From positions 744,001 through 808,000 of the forward strand of contig NZ_JAMBNP010000001.1 in NCBI RefSeq assembly GCF_023715145.1: 64,000 bases of DNA. Direction: 5' to 3'. Numbering within the stretch: the first letter of the stretch is position 1; each line of letters starts with the position of its first letter. This stretch comes from Paenibacillus glycanilyticus (GTDB taxonomy: Bacteria > Bacillota > Bacilli > Paenibacillales > Paenibacillaceae). Shown in pieces: positions 54,461 to 63,012 of the stretch. Under the pieces are notes generated by a model. That model was not told where the DNA came from. It was given only the letters and a program-made list of their open reading frames with translations, and searched no databases. The translations under genes and the position numbers were made by a program.

Positions 54461-55618
54461 TTACGTTTTGCTCCTTTCAAGCGGCTTCAGCTGCGCAACG
54501 GTCTGGCTCAGCATATCAGCAAGCTTGTCAATATCTTGCGCGGTATGTTCGTCTCCAAAGCTGATACGGATTCCTCCGGAGGCATGCCCCGGAGATGCTC
54601 CCATAGCGAGCAGGATCCGGCTGGGTTTGTTATCCTTCGAGGAGCATGCCGACTTGGTAGACACGATGGCGCCATGCTGCTCCAGCATATGGACAATAAC
54701 CTCCGGCTTCATGCCGGGATAAGAAAAATGTACAATATGCGGCGCCATGAGAGCCGCATCCGCGCTTCCGTTCAGCTTCAGCTCCGGAATCCGGGCTACC
54801 TTCTCGATCAGCCTCTCCCGAAGCTCGTACATGCGGGATCGGTTCTTCTCCTCGGCCTGCATGCTCATGCGCAGCGCTTTAGCGGAAGCCACAATGCCGG
54901 GTACGTTCTGCGTACCTGCCCGCATGCCGCGCTCCTGCGTGCCTCCGGATTGAAGCGGCTGCAGCTGCAGCCCCTCCCGTACATACAAGTATCCGACGCC
55001 TTTAGGTCCGCGAAGCTTATGGGCTGATCCGCTGAGCAGATCGATTCTCCATTCCTTCAGCTTGACCGGGAGCTTGCCGATGCTTTGCACCGCATCCACA
55101 TGGAACAAGATACGGGGGAATTGGGACAGCAGCCTGCCGATCTGCTCGATCGGCTGAATAGAGCCCACTTCATTATTCACATGCATAATGCTGACGAGCG
55201 TCGTCTCTTCGGTAATAGCAGCCTGCAGCTGCTTAAGATCTACATGACCGGTAGCGCTGACTGGCAAATAAGTTACGCGGAAGCCTTCTTGTTCAAGCTG
55301 ACGAAAGGCATCGTTCACGGAAGCATGCTCAATTTGGGAAGTAATCAGATGATTGCCGCGGCTGCGGAATTGCCGGGCAGCCCCTTTGAGCGCGAGATTA
55401 TTGCTTTCCGTTCCGCCTGATGTGAACAGCCACCCCTCCGCCTTCACCCCGAACTGCTCGGCCAGCAGGGATCGCGAGCGGGCAATCAGCTTATCGGCTT
55501 CGGCACCCGCCTGATGAATGGAGGAAGGATTGGCGTAGTGAGCTTTCATAACTTCCGCGAACGTATCCACGACCTCATGATAAGGCGGGGTTGAAGCGCA
55601 ATGATCGAAATACAGCAT
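54461..55618 (-). CDS. Cysteine desulfurase (NifS/IscS family), ThiI partner
   Basis: A 385-residue class V PLP enzyme. It has YFDHCASTPP, TSGGTESNN, the cofactor lysine in SGSAHKLRGPKG, and the persulfide Cys in STKSACSS. Its tight coupling to thiI is the arrangement of B. subtilis nifZ-thiI, so it most likely supplies sulfur for 4-thiouridine. ATG 55618 has AAGGTG upstream; the ORF start at 55708 lies in the preceding hairpin. Confidence 0.94.
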   Translation of the reverse strand: MLYFDHCASTPPYHEVVDTFAEVMKAHYANPSSIHQAGAEADKLIARSRSLLAEQFGVKAEGWLFTSGGTESNNLALKGAARQFRSRGNHLITSQIEHASVNDAFRQLEQEGFRVTYLPVSATGHVDLKQLQAAITEETTLVSIMHVNNEVGSIQPIEQIGRLLSQFPRILFHVDAVQSIGKLPVKLKEWRIDLLSGSAHKLRGPKGVGYLYVREGLQLQPLQSGGTQERGMRAGTQNVPGIVASAKALRMSMQAEEKNRSRMYELRERLIEKVARIPELKLNGSADAALMAPHIVHFSYPGMKPEVIVHMLEQHGAIVSTKSACSSKDNKPSRILLAMGASPGHASGGIRISFGDEHTAQDIDKLADMLSQTVAQLKPLERSKT

Positions 55619-55645
55619 AATCTCAACACCTTCATATAAAATGAG

Positions 55646-55700
55646 AAAACCTCTATCGGGACCGCTCAAAGATGAGCGACCTCGATTAGAGGCAGGTTTT
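55646..55700 (-). terminator. Large hairpin after the transglycosylase gene
   Basis: AAAACC (55646-55651) pairs with GGTTTT (55695-55700), with further pairing of CGCTC/GAGCG near the loop and CTAT/ATTAG-type pairing between. On the minus strand TTTTCTCATTTT follows. It lies between the transglycosylase stop and the desulfurase start and could act as terminator or attenuator. Confidence 0.65.
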
Positions 55701-55738
55701 ATCTCCAAACAGAATGTCGGAATTCAATAATTTGCGGA

Positions 55739-56422
55739 TTAATAGCGGGCCTCGAGCACCTTGCTTATGTACCGCTGCGTTTCTGCCGGCAGCTTGTTCA
55801 GGTTAGCCTGAAGCTCACTGTCCGTTGAAATGCCAAGCCTGTCCACGCGACCCGGGCCTGCATTGTAAGCGGCAAGCGCCACCTGTTCGTTACCGTTGTA
55901 TTTACCCAGCAGATAGGATAAATACTTCGATCCGCCGTCGATGTTCTGCTGCGGATCCAGCGAATTCGTTACGCCAAGGCTGCGGGCAGTTGCATCCATC
56001 AGCTGCATCAGTCCTTTCGCCCCGACCGAGGAGACAGCATCGGATTTGAAGCCGGACTCCGTTCGGATAACTCCTCTAATAAGCTCCGGATCAATGCCGT
56101 ATTTGGCTGCGGCGTTCGTGATGAATGCGTCATAGTCGGTTGGCGAGCTGTATGCTGCTTCAGCCCCGCCGTCTAATCCTGCATTGTACAGATTAGGGAG
56201 ACTCGACAATCTGGCAAGCGAATCCGAAGCAAGCACGGACTGATCCATACCTGCCGCGTCTGCAAAATCACCGTTCATATATTGCGACAGCAACAGATCA
56301 AACATCGATGATTGGCCATCGCCGCTATTCTGATCAAGCGGATTTACCGCGGTTTGGAAATCCAAGGTTGGCGAAAGCTGCAGCTGGAGCAGCCGCGAGA
56401 GCGTGCGGGTGTCGATACTCAT
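55739..56422 (-). CDS. Lytic transglycosylase (SLT domain)
   Basis: A 227-residue protein. A variable N-terminal part without an obvious signal peptide (about 1-95) precedes an SLT domain with the catalytic Glu in RTESGFKSDAVSSVGAKGLMQ, ATARSLGV, and ALAAYNAGPGRV. It should cut glycan strands to anhydro-muropeptides. Lack of a signal peptide is odd for a wall enzyme but is seen in related Paenibacillus-type proteins. CAGGAGGACC precedes the ATG. Confidence 0.9.
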   Translation of the reverse strand: MSIDTRTLSRLLQLQLSPTLDFQTAVNPLDQNSGDGQSSMFDLLLSQYMNGDFADAAGMDQSVLASDSLARLSSLPNLYNAGLDGGAEAAYSSPTDYDAFITNAAAKYGIDPELIRGVIRTESGFKSDAVSSVGAKGLMQLMDATARSLGVTNSLDPQQNIDGGSKYLSYLLGKYNGNEQVALAAYNAGPGRVDRLGISTDSELQANLNKLPAETQRYISKVLEARY

Positions 56423-56521
56423 ATGGTCCTCCTGTCGAATAATAAAGGGTATAAATGATGTATCGGTTTTTATTGTACATGTTTTTAACTATATCGGCTA
56501 GTACTGTCGAGGATTGCATGG

Positions 56522-56555
56522 AAAAAGCAGCCCCTTCGCCTGAAGGAGCTGCTTT
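56522..56555 (-). terminator. Nitroreductase gene terminator
   Basis: AAAGCAGC plus CCTTC pair with GAAGG plus GCTGCTTT around AGGC; the minus strand ends in TTTTTC. It is ten bases after the stop. Confidence 0.88.
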
Positions 56556-56564
56556 CCTCGATTA

Positions 56565-57179
56565 TTATTTGAAAATTTTCACGCGCTCGTCAATAGGTTG
56601 GAATGCTTTCTCGCCTGGCTCGGCAGTTGGCGTGCCAAACGGCATTTGCGCAATCAGCTGCCAGCTAGCCGGAATGTTCCAAGCTTGCTTCACTTCTTCG
56701 TCGATCAGCGGGTTGTAATGCTGCAGGGAAGCGCCAAGACCTTGCTCCTCAAGCAGCGTCCATACCACGTATTGAACGATTGCCGAAGAATGCTGCGACC
56801 ATTTCGGGAAGTTGTCGGCATAGCTTGGGAATTGGTTTTGCAGACCTTCAACAACCGTTGTGTCCTCGAAGAACAACACCGAGCCGTGGCCGGCTTTGAA
56901 GCTGTCAACACGCTGTTCAGTGGAAGCGAATTGATCGGCAGGCACAATTTTGCGAAGGGCTTCCTTCACGATATTCCAAAGCTTATCATGGTTCTCGCCG
57001 AGCAGCACGACAACACGCGCGCTTTGGGAGTTGAAAGCCGAAGGGGAGTACTTAACAGCGTCTTGTACAAGGCTGATGATTTGATCGTCCGAAATTGGCG
57101 ATTGGTTGTTGATTGCATAATAAGTGCGTCTTGCTTTTACCGCTTCAATCAGCGATTTAGAGGTAGTAGTATTTGACAT
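56565..57179 (-). CDS. Nitroreductase family protein (Frm2/Hbn1-like)
   Basis: A 204-residue FMN-dependent oxidoreductase. RRTYYAINNQSPISDDQI and YSPSAFNSQSARVVVLLG mark the Frm2/Hbn1-like branch that is often annotated as a nitroreductase or oxidoreductase acting on fatty acid or nitro compounds. The substrate is unknown. AGGAGG precedes the ATG. Upstream, GTTACT occurs twice 18 bases apart near the presumed promoter. Confidence 0.85.
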   Translation of the reverse strand: MSNTTTSKSLIEAVKARRTYYAINNQSPISDDQIISLVQDAVKYSPSAFNSQSARVVVLLGENHDKLWNIVKEALRKIVPADQFASTEQRVDSFKAGHGSVLFFEDTTVVEGLQNQFPSYADNFPKWSQHSSAIVQYVVWTLLEEQGLGASLQHYNPLIDEEVKQAWNIPASWQLIAQMPFGTPTAEPGEKAFQPIDERVKIFK

Positions 57180-57329
57180 TTTTGTATGCCTCCTAAGTGA
57201 ATTATAAGTAACTTTCTTTATGTTAGTAACAATACAATATACTGAATGCTATGTCAAGCATATCTTATCTTGTCTAATACGCTGTCTTATATATGTGTTA
57301 ATGATTGGCCCCAGGCTGTCAGCAGGCAA

Positions 57330-57353
57330 AAGCCGCCCCTCTCGGGACGGCTT
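57330..57353 (-). terminator. Terminator of the DUF6081-like gene
   Basis: AAGCCG-CCC and GGG-CGGCTT form a 10 bp stem with one mismatch (a G-U pair on the minus strand) and a TTTT end. It is eight bases after the stop. Confidence 0.8.
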
Positions 57354-57360
57354 AACGATC

Positions 57361-58089
57361 TTATTCGGTTATCTTAATTGTTATTGGCGAATACTCCCCT
57401 ATAACGGTTTGGCCATGAACGGATACGCTGCCCTCCGGCGTCAGATCCTTCTCAGTCATAATGCCAAGCGCTACGGTGAACTGGTTGAATTTCACGGGAA
57501 CGTTATGCTCTCTGCGTACTTCTGTACCGTTTACGAAGAAAACAATCTCGTCTTTCTCGCGGTTATAGGTAATTTTGTACGTATTGAATTCACGCGCCTC
57601 AAATTCGGTGGATTCCTTGAATACGCAGAAAAATCTCGTCTTGTCCGATACGGGCACCGGAACACCCGGGAATGGCAGAACGGCATATACGCTGGCGTAT
57701 TTGTCGTTGCCCGCGAAGAAATCAAGCGCGCCGCCCGTTGTAAAGTCAAGCAGATTCAGCGAGGCATAACCGTCATACAGGTCGCCGGGGGCGGTGTTCT
57801 GCGAGCGGGCGCGAATCTGAAGCTCAAAGCTGATCTCGCCTTTCTCCGGCACTTCAACCGGCTTTGCCGAATAATACATATGCTTGGCGTTGTCCAAGAT
57901 TTGAATCTTGTCATGCTTGCGGCTAAGAGGCGCGCTGACATACAGAATGCCATTGCGGACAATAACAACCGCATCCGGTTCACGGTATTGCCAGAATGAT
58001 CCGTCCGGGAGCGGGAAGCCGCCAATCGTCCATACTTTGCCTTCGTCAAGAATGGTATCAAAGTCTCCAAGTACCCATTGTTTGCTCAT
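57361..58089 (-). CDS. DUF6081-like beta-rich protein
   Basis: A 242-residue protein with no signal peptide or membrane helix, rich in beta-strand-like segments (GEISFELQIRARS, NTYKITYNREKDEIVFFVNG). It resembles the DUF6081 group, which has a lectin/glucanase-like sandwich by appearance; the assignment is from memory of the pattern and is moderate. The start MSKQWVLGDFDTIL is well conserved in style. It is 41 bases after menA and may be co-transcribed. Confidence 0.6.
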   Translation of the reverse strand: MSKQWVLGDFDTILDEGKVWTIGGFPLPDGSFWQYREPDAVVIVRNGILYVSAPLSRKHDKIQILDNAKHMYYSAKPVEVPEKGEISFELQIRARSQNTAPGDLYDGYASLNLLDFTTGGALDFFAGNDKYASVYAVLPFPGVPVPVSDKTRFFCVFKESTEFEAREFNTYKITYNREKDEIVFFVNGTEVRREHNVPVKFNQFTVALGIMTEKDLTPEGSVSVHGQTVIGEYSPITIKITE

Positions 58090-58130
58090 TTTCCAGTTAT
58101 TCCTCGGCTTTCTATAAAATATGGCCCTCT

Positions 58131-59051
58131 TTACAAGAGGCCTTGAATAACCAACGCAGCAATGAGAATCATGCCGCAGCGGTTTGTAGCTTTGACGGAA
58201 CCGCCCATCAGAGGCAAATAAGCGTGAGACGGGTTATGCTCCTTCAGCTTGCCGTATACCGCATACAGCGGGATAGCCGTCAACAGGCCCAGTAGGGCAT
58301 ACCAAGGAAGCGCGCTTGTAAAGACGCAGACAAGCAGCGATGCGTAAGCCAGAACAAGCAGCCATCTGGAGAAGACCAGCGCGTGCCGTTCTCCCCATAC
58401 CACCACCAGTGTATTTTTGCCGGCCTGCTTGTCCGCCTGCCAGTGCAGGAAATGATGATTAAACAAGATAAGCGTCGTCAAGAGGCCGATTGGCAAGGAT
58501 AACAGCAACGCCCGGTAATCCAGCTGCGATGACTGCACATAGTAAGCGCCGGCAACGGGCAAAATACCAAACGACAGCAAAATAGCGATCTCGCTGTACC
58601 CTTTGCCGCGGTAACCAAAGCGAATCGGCGGCGCAACATAGAAATAAGCGATCAGCCCGCCAAGTCCGCCAAATACAATCACCGGCCAGCCGCTGATTAT
58701 GGACAGAATAATACCGCTGACCGCCGCGATACCGAACAGGCCCCAGGTAACCGCCGCAAACGTGCGAATGCTCCATGTTCCGTTCGTCAAATATCCGGAA
58801 TTCGTCGAAATGACTCCTTCTGCCTGCTTGGCAGCCTCGTCCGTTCCGTTGTAGTAGTCCCACAAATCATTAATCATATTCGAGAACAAATGAGCGGCTC
58901 CCGAGCCGATTAACGTAAGTACAAACAACCAAAAATCAAAGTTCCCATCCCATACAAAAGCTCCCAAAGCACCAAGCGCAACGGGAATAAGCATAACCGG
59001 AAGGACGCGAATACGCGATGCCTTCATAAACTGCTTCATGATGTTATTCAA
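58131..59051 (-). CDS. menA: 1,4-dihydroxy-2-naphthoate polyprenyltransferase MenA
   Basis: A 306-residue UbiA family membrane prenyltransferase with about eight to nine helices. The first Asp-rich motif is NMINDLWDYYNGTDEA and the second region is NHHFLHWQADKQAGKNTL. It joins the prenyl chain to DHNA in menaquinone synthesis. The rest of the men pathway is not in the window. It starts at TTG 59051 with GGGAGAG upstream; an internal ATG at 59039 is an alternative. Confidence 0.9.
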   Translation of the reverse strand: MNNIMKQFMKASRIRVLPVMLIPVALGALGAFVWDGNFDFWLFVLTLIGSGAAHLFSNMINDLWDYYNGTDEAAKQAEGVISTNSGYLTNGTWSIRTFAAVTWGLFGIAAVSGIILSIISGWPVIVFGGLGGLIAYFYVAPPIRFGYRGKGYSEIAILLSFGILPVAGAYYVQSSQLDYRALLLSLPIGLLTTLILFNHHFLHWQADKQAGKNTLVVVWGERHALVFSRWLLVLAYASLLVCVFTSALPWYALLGLLTAIPLYAVYGKLKEHNPSHAYLPLMGGSVKATNRCGMILIAALVIQGLL

Positions 59052-59170
59052 GCTGCTTGTCTCTCCCTTCTCCTTCTTCCGACCAAACCATTCAAACCTA
59101 ATTGAAACACTTTCGGCAATTGACCGTCAACTGAAAGAATAGGGCGAAAGCATCAATTTCTGACAAAAAA

Positions 59171-59207
59171 AGAGCTTCTTTGGGCGCTCGGCACCCGAAG
59201 AAGCTCT
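59171..59207 (-). terminator. Terminator of the ABC operon
   Basis: AGAGCTTCTT-GGG pairs with CCC-AAGAAGCTCT; on the minus strand seven T follow. It is 11 bases after the last permease stop. Confidence 0.9.
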
Positions 59208-59217
59208 ATCCTATCTC

Positions 59218-59976
59218 CTATCCTTTAGCTTGAATTTTCCGGTTAATCAAATAGGTCATTACATAGATCAGAACGGCAATAACGGCTGCTTCAAAAATAA
59301 GCGGTCCCCAGAAATTCGGTACGGTTGCCTGTACATGCACGACAGCGTCCGAGGAATCGGTAATTCTCACGTTCACGGATTCAAAGAATTGATCCGTCGA
59401 GATGTTCATGCTCGGGAACAGCTTTTGTTCCAGCCACTGAATCAATACCTGCAAGGCGATAAAGAGAGCCGCGCCGATCCAGGAGCCTTTTTTCCCCCTG
59501 AATACCTTCGCCGCCGTTATGCTTAAAAAGATCAGGAAGACAAACAGGATACTGGACATCATCATGGCCCAGAAGCCTCTGTCTGCCAGAACATCAATTA
59601 CTCTTAAATGTACGTTACCAACAACGGCTCCAAGCGCAATCAGATGGAGAGCGCCAATCATTCCAATGACAACTAGACCCGCAACTCCGAGCAATAGCGG
59701 CGACAGAACCGTATACAAAGCAGGCAGAGGAAGAAGCCGCCGGTTAAAGTACCGGAGATTACGCTCATAGGTCCTGCAGACGGTTACGCAGAGCGTGATC
59801 GATATGGCCAAATAAATGAGAAAGGTAAATACATAAATCAGATCCTTCTCCAGGTTCTTGATCTCGCTGTATACCGTAACCCCGGCTCCGGCCAGTACAA
59901 ACAAGGTTCCCACGATAAGCAGAAAGCCTGCGTTCCGTTTCCAATCATATTTGACCAGCTTAAGCAAATTCATCAT
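59218..59976 (-). CDS. ABC-2 type permease-like membrane protein
   Basis: A 252-residue protein with six hydrophobic segments, starting LLKLVKYDWKRNAGFLLIV in the style of ABC-2 permeases. It overlaps the upstream ATPase gene by four bases and is the last gene of the YtrA-type operon. Confidence 0.85.
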   Translation of the reverse strand: MMNLLKLVKYDWKRNAGFLLIVGTLFVLAGAGVTVYSEIKNLEKDLIYVFTFLIYLAISITLCVTVCRTYERNLRYFNRRLLPLPALYTVLSPLLLGVAGLVVIGMIGALHLIALGAVVGNVHLRVIDVLADRGFWAMMMSSILFVFLIFLSITAAKVFRGKKGSWIGAALFIALQVLIQWLEQKLFPSMNISTDQFFESVNVRITDSSDAVVHVQATVPNFWGPLIFEAAVIAVLIYVMTYLINRKIQAKG

Positions 59977-60671
59977 TCCGCGAACACCTCTTTAAACAGC
60001 TCATCCACGCTTTTCCCTTGCGAGAATCGGATTGTCTCCACTTCCTCCTGCAGGACAATGCTTCCGTTCTTAATTAACACGACTTCATCAAATATCCGTT
60101 CAATGTCCCGCACTAGATGAGTGGACACGATCAAGCAGCTGTCCTCATTGTAATATTTAACGATTGCATCCAGTATTTTCTCGCGGGCAACCGGATCTAC
60201 GCCGCCAATCGGTTCATCCAGCAGATACAGCTTAGCGTTGCGGGACAAAGCCAAGGTCAGCTGCAGCCGCTCGTTCATTCCTTTGGACAACGTACTGATT
60301 CTATCCGATGGCTGCAGCTTCATGAATTGCAGCATTTCGTCGGCTTTCGCCGCATCAAAGTCCAGGTAAAAGTCTTTATAAAAGCCAATCGCATCCTTCA
60401 CGCGCATCCAGGATTCGGTCAGCGGCTTATCCGGCATAAAAGAGGTCAATGCTTTTGTCCGCAGACCGCTTGACTCCCCGCAGATAAGCAGCTGCCCCGA
60501 AGATGGCTGCATAAGGCCTGCGGCTATTTTCATGAGCGTGCTTTTGCCGCTGCCGTTACTTCCGAGCAAGCCAATGATCTTCCCTGGCTGCACCTTGAAG
60601 GAAACATTGTCAAGCGCCCGCTTGGCTCCGTAAGTCTTTGTTACTCCCGATAGCTCCAAGATCGATTCCAC
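59973..60671 (-). CDS. ABC transporter ATP-binding protein (YtrB-like)
   Basis: A 232-residue ATPase with Walker A GLLGSNGSGKST, signature LSKGMNERLQL and Walker B LYLLDEPIGGVDP. It pairs with the following permease. Five bases separate it from the GntR gene, so regulator and exporter are co-transcribed, as in Bacillus ytrAB-type operons that answer to cell wall antibiotics. Confidence 0.93.
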   Translation of the reverse strand: MESILELSGVTKTYGAKRALDNVSFKVQPGKIIGLLGSNGSGKSTLMKIAAGLMQPSSGQLLICGESSGLRTKALTSFMPDKPLTESWMRVKDAIGFYKDFYLDFDAAKADEMLQFMKLQPSDRISTLSKGMNERLQLTLALSRNAKLYLLDEPIGGVDPVAREKILDAIVKYYNEDSCLIVSTHLVRDIERIFDEVVLIKNGSIVLQEEVETIRFSQGKSVDELFKEVFAE

Positions 60672-60676
60672 GTCTC

Positions 60677-61072
60677 TTATTCACTCCTGTCAGGACGGCT
60701 TTCCGCTTTGCCGTCTTTCACGGCATCCTTCACGATGGCAATGATATCGTCCTTCTCAAAGCCAAGCTCCTTCATCCCTTGCACAAATCTATCTAACAGC
60801 TCTCCCGCCATCTCTTTCTTTATCTGCATGATCGTTGACTCCTCACTGGTCACAAATCGGCCAAGTCCTCGTCTTGTTTCTACAATGCCTTCCCGCTCCA
60901 GCTCCTGGAACGTCCGCTGAATCGTATTGGGGTTAATCTGCAGCTCAAGAGCAAGATCCCGAACCGATTCGATCTTATCGCCGGGGTTTAGCTTGCCGGC
61001 AATAATCTGTTTCTTCACATAATTCATAATCTGAATATAAATCGGCATATTGTTGTCAAATACAATTGTCAC
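60677..61072 (-). CDS. GntR family regulator, YtrA subfamily
   Basis: A 131-residue protein with a GntR winged helix (IYIQIMNYVKKQIIAGKLNP, LQINPNTIQRTFQELEREGIVETRRGLGRFV) and the short C-terminal tail typical of YtrA. The GTG at 61072 has AAAGGAG 11 bases upstream and gives the family N-terminus; the ORF start at 61105 is less likely. A matching operator is at 62842-62865, so it probably represses its own operon. Confidence 0.92.
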   Translation of the reverse strand: MTIVFDNNMPIYIQIMNYVKKQIIAGKLNPGDKIESVRDLALELQINPNTIQRTFQELEREGIVETRRGLGRFVTSEESTIMQIKKEMAGELLDRFVQGMKELGFEKDDIIAIVKDAVKDGKAESRPDRSE

Positions 61073-61116
61073 GGGTGTAGTTTCTCCTTTCCTTCTGTCG
61101 GCCAAGAAACGCCCGC

Positions 61117-61875
61117 TTACGCGATGTCGCGTTTCTTAAATACGGCGAAGCTGACGGATAGGAACAGCGCCATATATACAAGCAGCACAACAATGGAAAA
61201 TGCCAGCGTCATCCCTTCAATCGGCACTGCGTCGCTGCGATAGACCGACAAGTCCGTATTCGCGAACAGCAAATATTTCGTAATCGTATAACGGGAAAGC
61301 AGCATAACGAGCAGGCTTCCTACCATCATGGAGAAAATTCCGATGCCGATCGCCGCGCCATTCGACTTCGTCAGGATACCGATCATAAAAGTCAGCGTGA
61401 CGAACACGATGGAGTAGGCGGACAGGCTGGCAACATTAATCAGAAAATCCGTCCATGTTGATTCCCCTGCCCCGCCGCCGTAGACGATGTAGCCCGCCGC
61501 AACGGCAAGGACGGCAGTCGTAACGACCAGCGTAAGGGCATAAACGATTGAAATCAGGTATTTAGAGGCCAAAATTTTATGGCGGCTTTGCGCCCGGATC
61601 AGAAGAAACTTAATGGTACCGTAACGATATTCCTGCGTAACGCTGCCTGCCGCCGCAAGAACGGCAAGAACAGGCACAAGCTGCCCCGCCGCTTGAAGCA
61701 TGATCGTGCCGGTTGCGAAATCGACCGTTGACGAGACACCTTCAGGCGAGAGTTTATAGAAGGCAAAAGCCATTATTCCGAAAACTACAACCAGTATGGC
61801 GTATGCAACGAAGAATGATCTCTTCTTGCTGAGCTTGAGCCACTCATTGATTAACAATCCCGTAAAATTACGCAA
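61117..61875 (-). CDS. ABC-2 type permease
   Basis: A 252-residue permease with six predicted helices, starting NFTGLLINEWLKLSKKRSFF and containing VTQEYRYGTIKFLLIRAQSR, a motif common in bacitracin/lantibiotic-type ABC-2 permeases. It overlaps the upstream ATPase gene by eight bases. Confidence 0.9.
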   Translation of the reverse strand: MRNFTGLLINEWLKLSKKRSFFVAYAILVVVFGIMAFAFYKLSPEGVSSTVDFATGTIMLQAAGQLVPVLAVLAAAGSVTQEYRYGTIKFLLIRAQSRHKILASKYLISIVYALTLVVTTAVLAVAAGYIVYGGGAGESTWTDFLINVASLSAYSIVFVTLTFMIGILTKSNGAAIGIGIFSMMVGSLLVMLLSRYTITKYLLFANTDLSVYRSDAVPIEGMTLAFSIVVLLVYMALFLSVSFAVFKKRDIA

Positions 61876-62821
61876 TGCGGTTACCTCCCGTCAGCCTCAT
61901 AAACTCTTCTTCCAATGTGGCGCGAACTTCTTCAATCCGGTATATCGCAACGCCTTCAGCCGAAAGCTTTGCTACAAGCTCAGGAATCCGATCATGCTGG
62001 AGCTGAATCGTAATCCGGTTCGTGAAGGAATCGGTCTGAGCGATCGTTACGCCCTCCGTCTGGCCGATGACCTCTTGAGCCTGCCCGGCATTGCCCACCT
62101 GCATCGAGATAGAGAGCATCTTTTGTTTCGTTGCCTCCGTCTCGCCAAGCGAGCGTACCGTCACAAGCTTACCTTCCTGAATAACAATAACCCGGCTGCA
62201 CATAAGCTCAATCTCGCTCAATAGATGGCTGGATACCAGAATCGCGATGCCTTCGGACTCCGCAATCTGCTTCAAATATTCGCGCATCTCCTTAATCCCC
62301 GCTGGATCCAGACCATTCGTCGGCTCATCCAGAATGAGAAGCTTGGGCTCATGCAGCAATGCCTGCGCGATACCAAGGCGCTGGCGCATGCCTAGCGAAT
62401 AAGCCCTCACCCTTTTGCCAAGCGCATCCTGCATCCCGACAAGCTTCGTAACCTCTTGGATCCGCGCGTCGGTTACTCCCTCCGTCATCCGCTGGTACTG
62501 CTTCAAATTATCGTAGCCTGTCATATACGGATAGAACTCCGGATTTTCAATGATTCCTCCGACATGCCGGATCGCCTGCTCGAAGCTGGTTCGGATGCTT
62601 TGTCCGCAGATCCGCACATCCCCTTCCGTCATCCCGATCAGACCTACGATCATACGCATCGTTGTTGTTTTGCCTGCACCGTTTGGCCCAAGCAGACCTA
62701 CTACTTCACCTTTCGCAATATCAAAGGACAATCCGTCCACAATTGCCTTGCCGCCGATCTTTTTCGTTAAACCGTCCAATTGAAGCACGATCGACGGGTT
62801 CGTAATCTTAGCCGTTGTCAT
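61868..62821 (-). CDS. ABC transporter ATP-binding protein (BcrA/YtrB-like)
   Basis: A 317-residue ATPase with Walker A GLLGPNGAGKTTT, signature YSLGMRQRLGIAQ, Walker B LILDEPTNGLDP and a C-terminal extension of about 90 residues, as in BcrA-type lantibiotic/bacitracin exporters. AAAGGAG precedes the ATG. It is the first gene of the five-gene operon. Confidence 0.94.
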   Translation of the reverse strand: MTTAKITNPSIVLQLDGLTKKIGGKAIVDGLSFDIAKGEVVGLLGPNGAGKTTTMRMIVGLIGMTEGDVRICGQSIRTSFEQAIRHVGGIIENPEFYPYMTGYDNLKQYQRMTEGVTDARIQEVTKLVGMQDALGKRVRAYSLGMRQRLGIAQALLHEPKLLILDEPTNGLDPAGIKEMREYLKQIAESEGIAILVSSHLLSEIELMCSRVIVIQEGKLVTVRSLGETEATKQKMLSISMQVGNAGQAQEVIGQTEGVTIAQTDSFTNRITIQLQHDRIPELVAKLSAEGVAIYRIEEVRATLEEEFMRLTGGNRIA

Positions 62822-62841
62822 AGCGCCGCTCCTTTTGTATT

Positions 62842-62884
62842 AGTGTTATAGTTGAATAGTACACTAGATCATTAGTAATGTAAA
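62842..62884 (-). promoter_or_regulatory. Promoter and YtrA-type operator of the ABC-GntR operon
   Basis: On the minus strand TTTACA (62879-62884) and TACTAT (62856-62861) are 17 bases apart. On the plus strand an inverted repeat AGTGTT-N12-TACACT (62842-62865) overlaps the -10 and the start site. B. subtilis YtrA binds AGTGTA-N13-TACACT, so this is a good autorepression site with a spacer one base shorter. Confidence 0.75.
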
Positions 62885-63012
62885 GCGGACTGCATAAAAT
62901 TATCCAGTTTTTACGAAAATAAGCTGCGCAAACAAAAACAAAGACTGCTCTCCTCGAGTCATCTTTACGATAACCGCTGGATAACAGCCTTTATATTTAT
63001 TGGTATAAGTAA

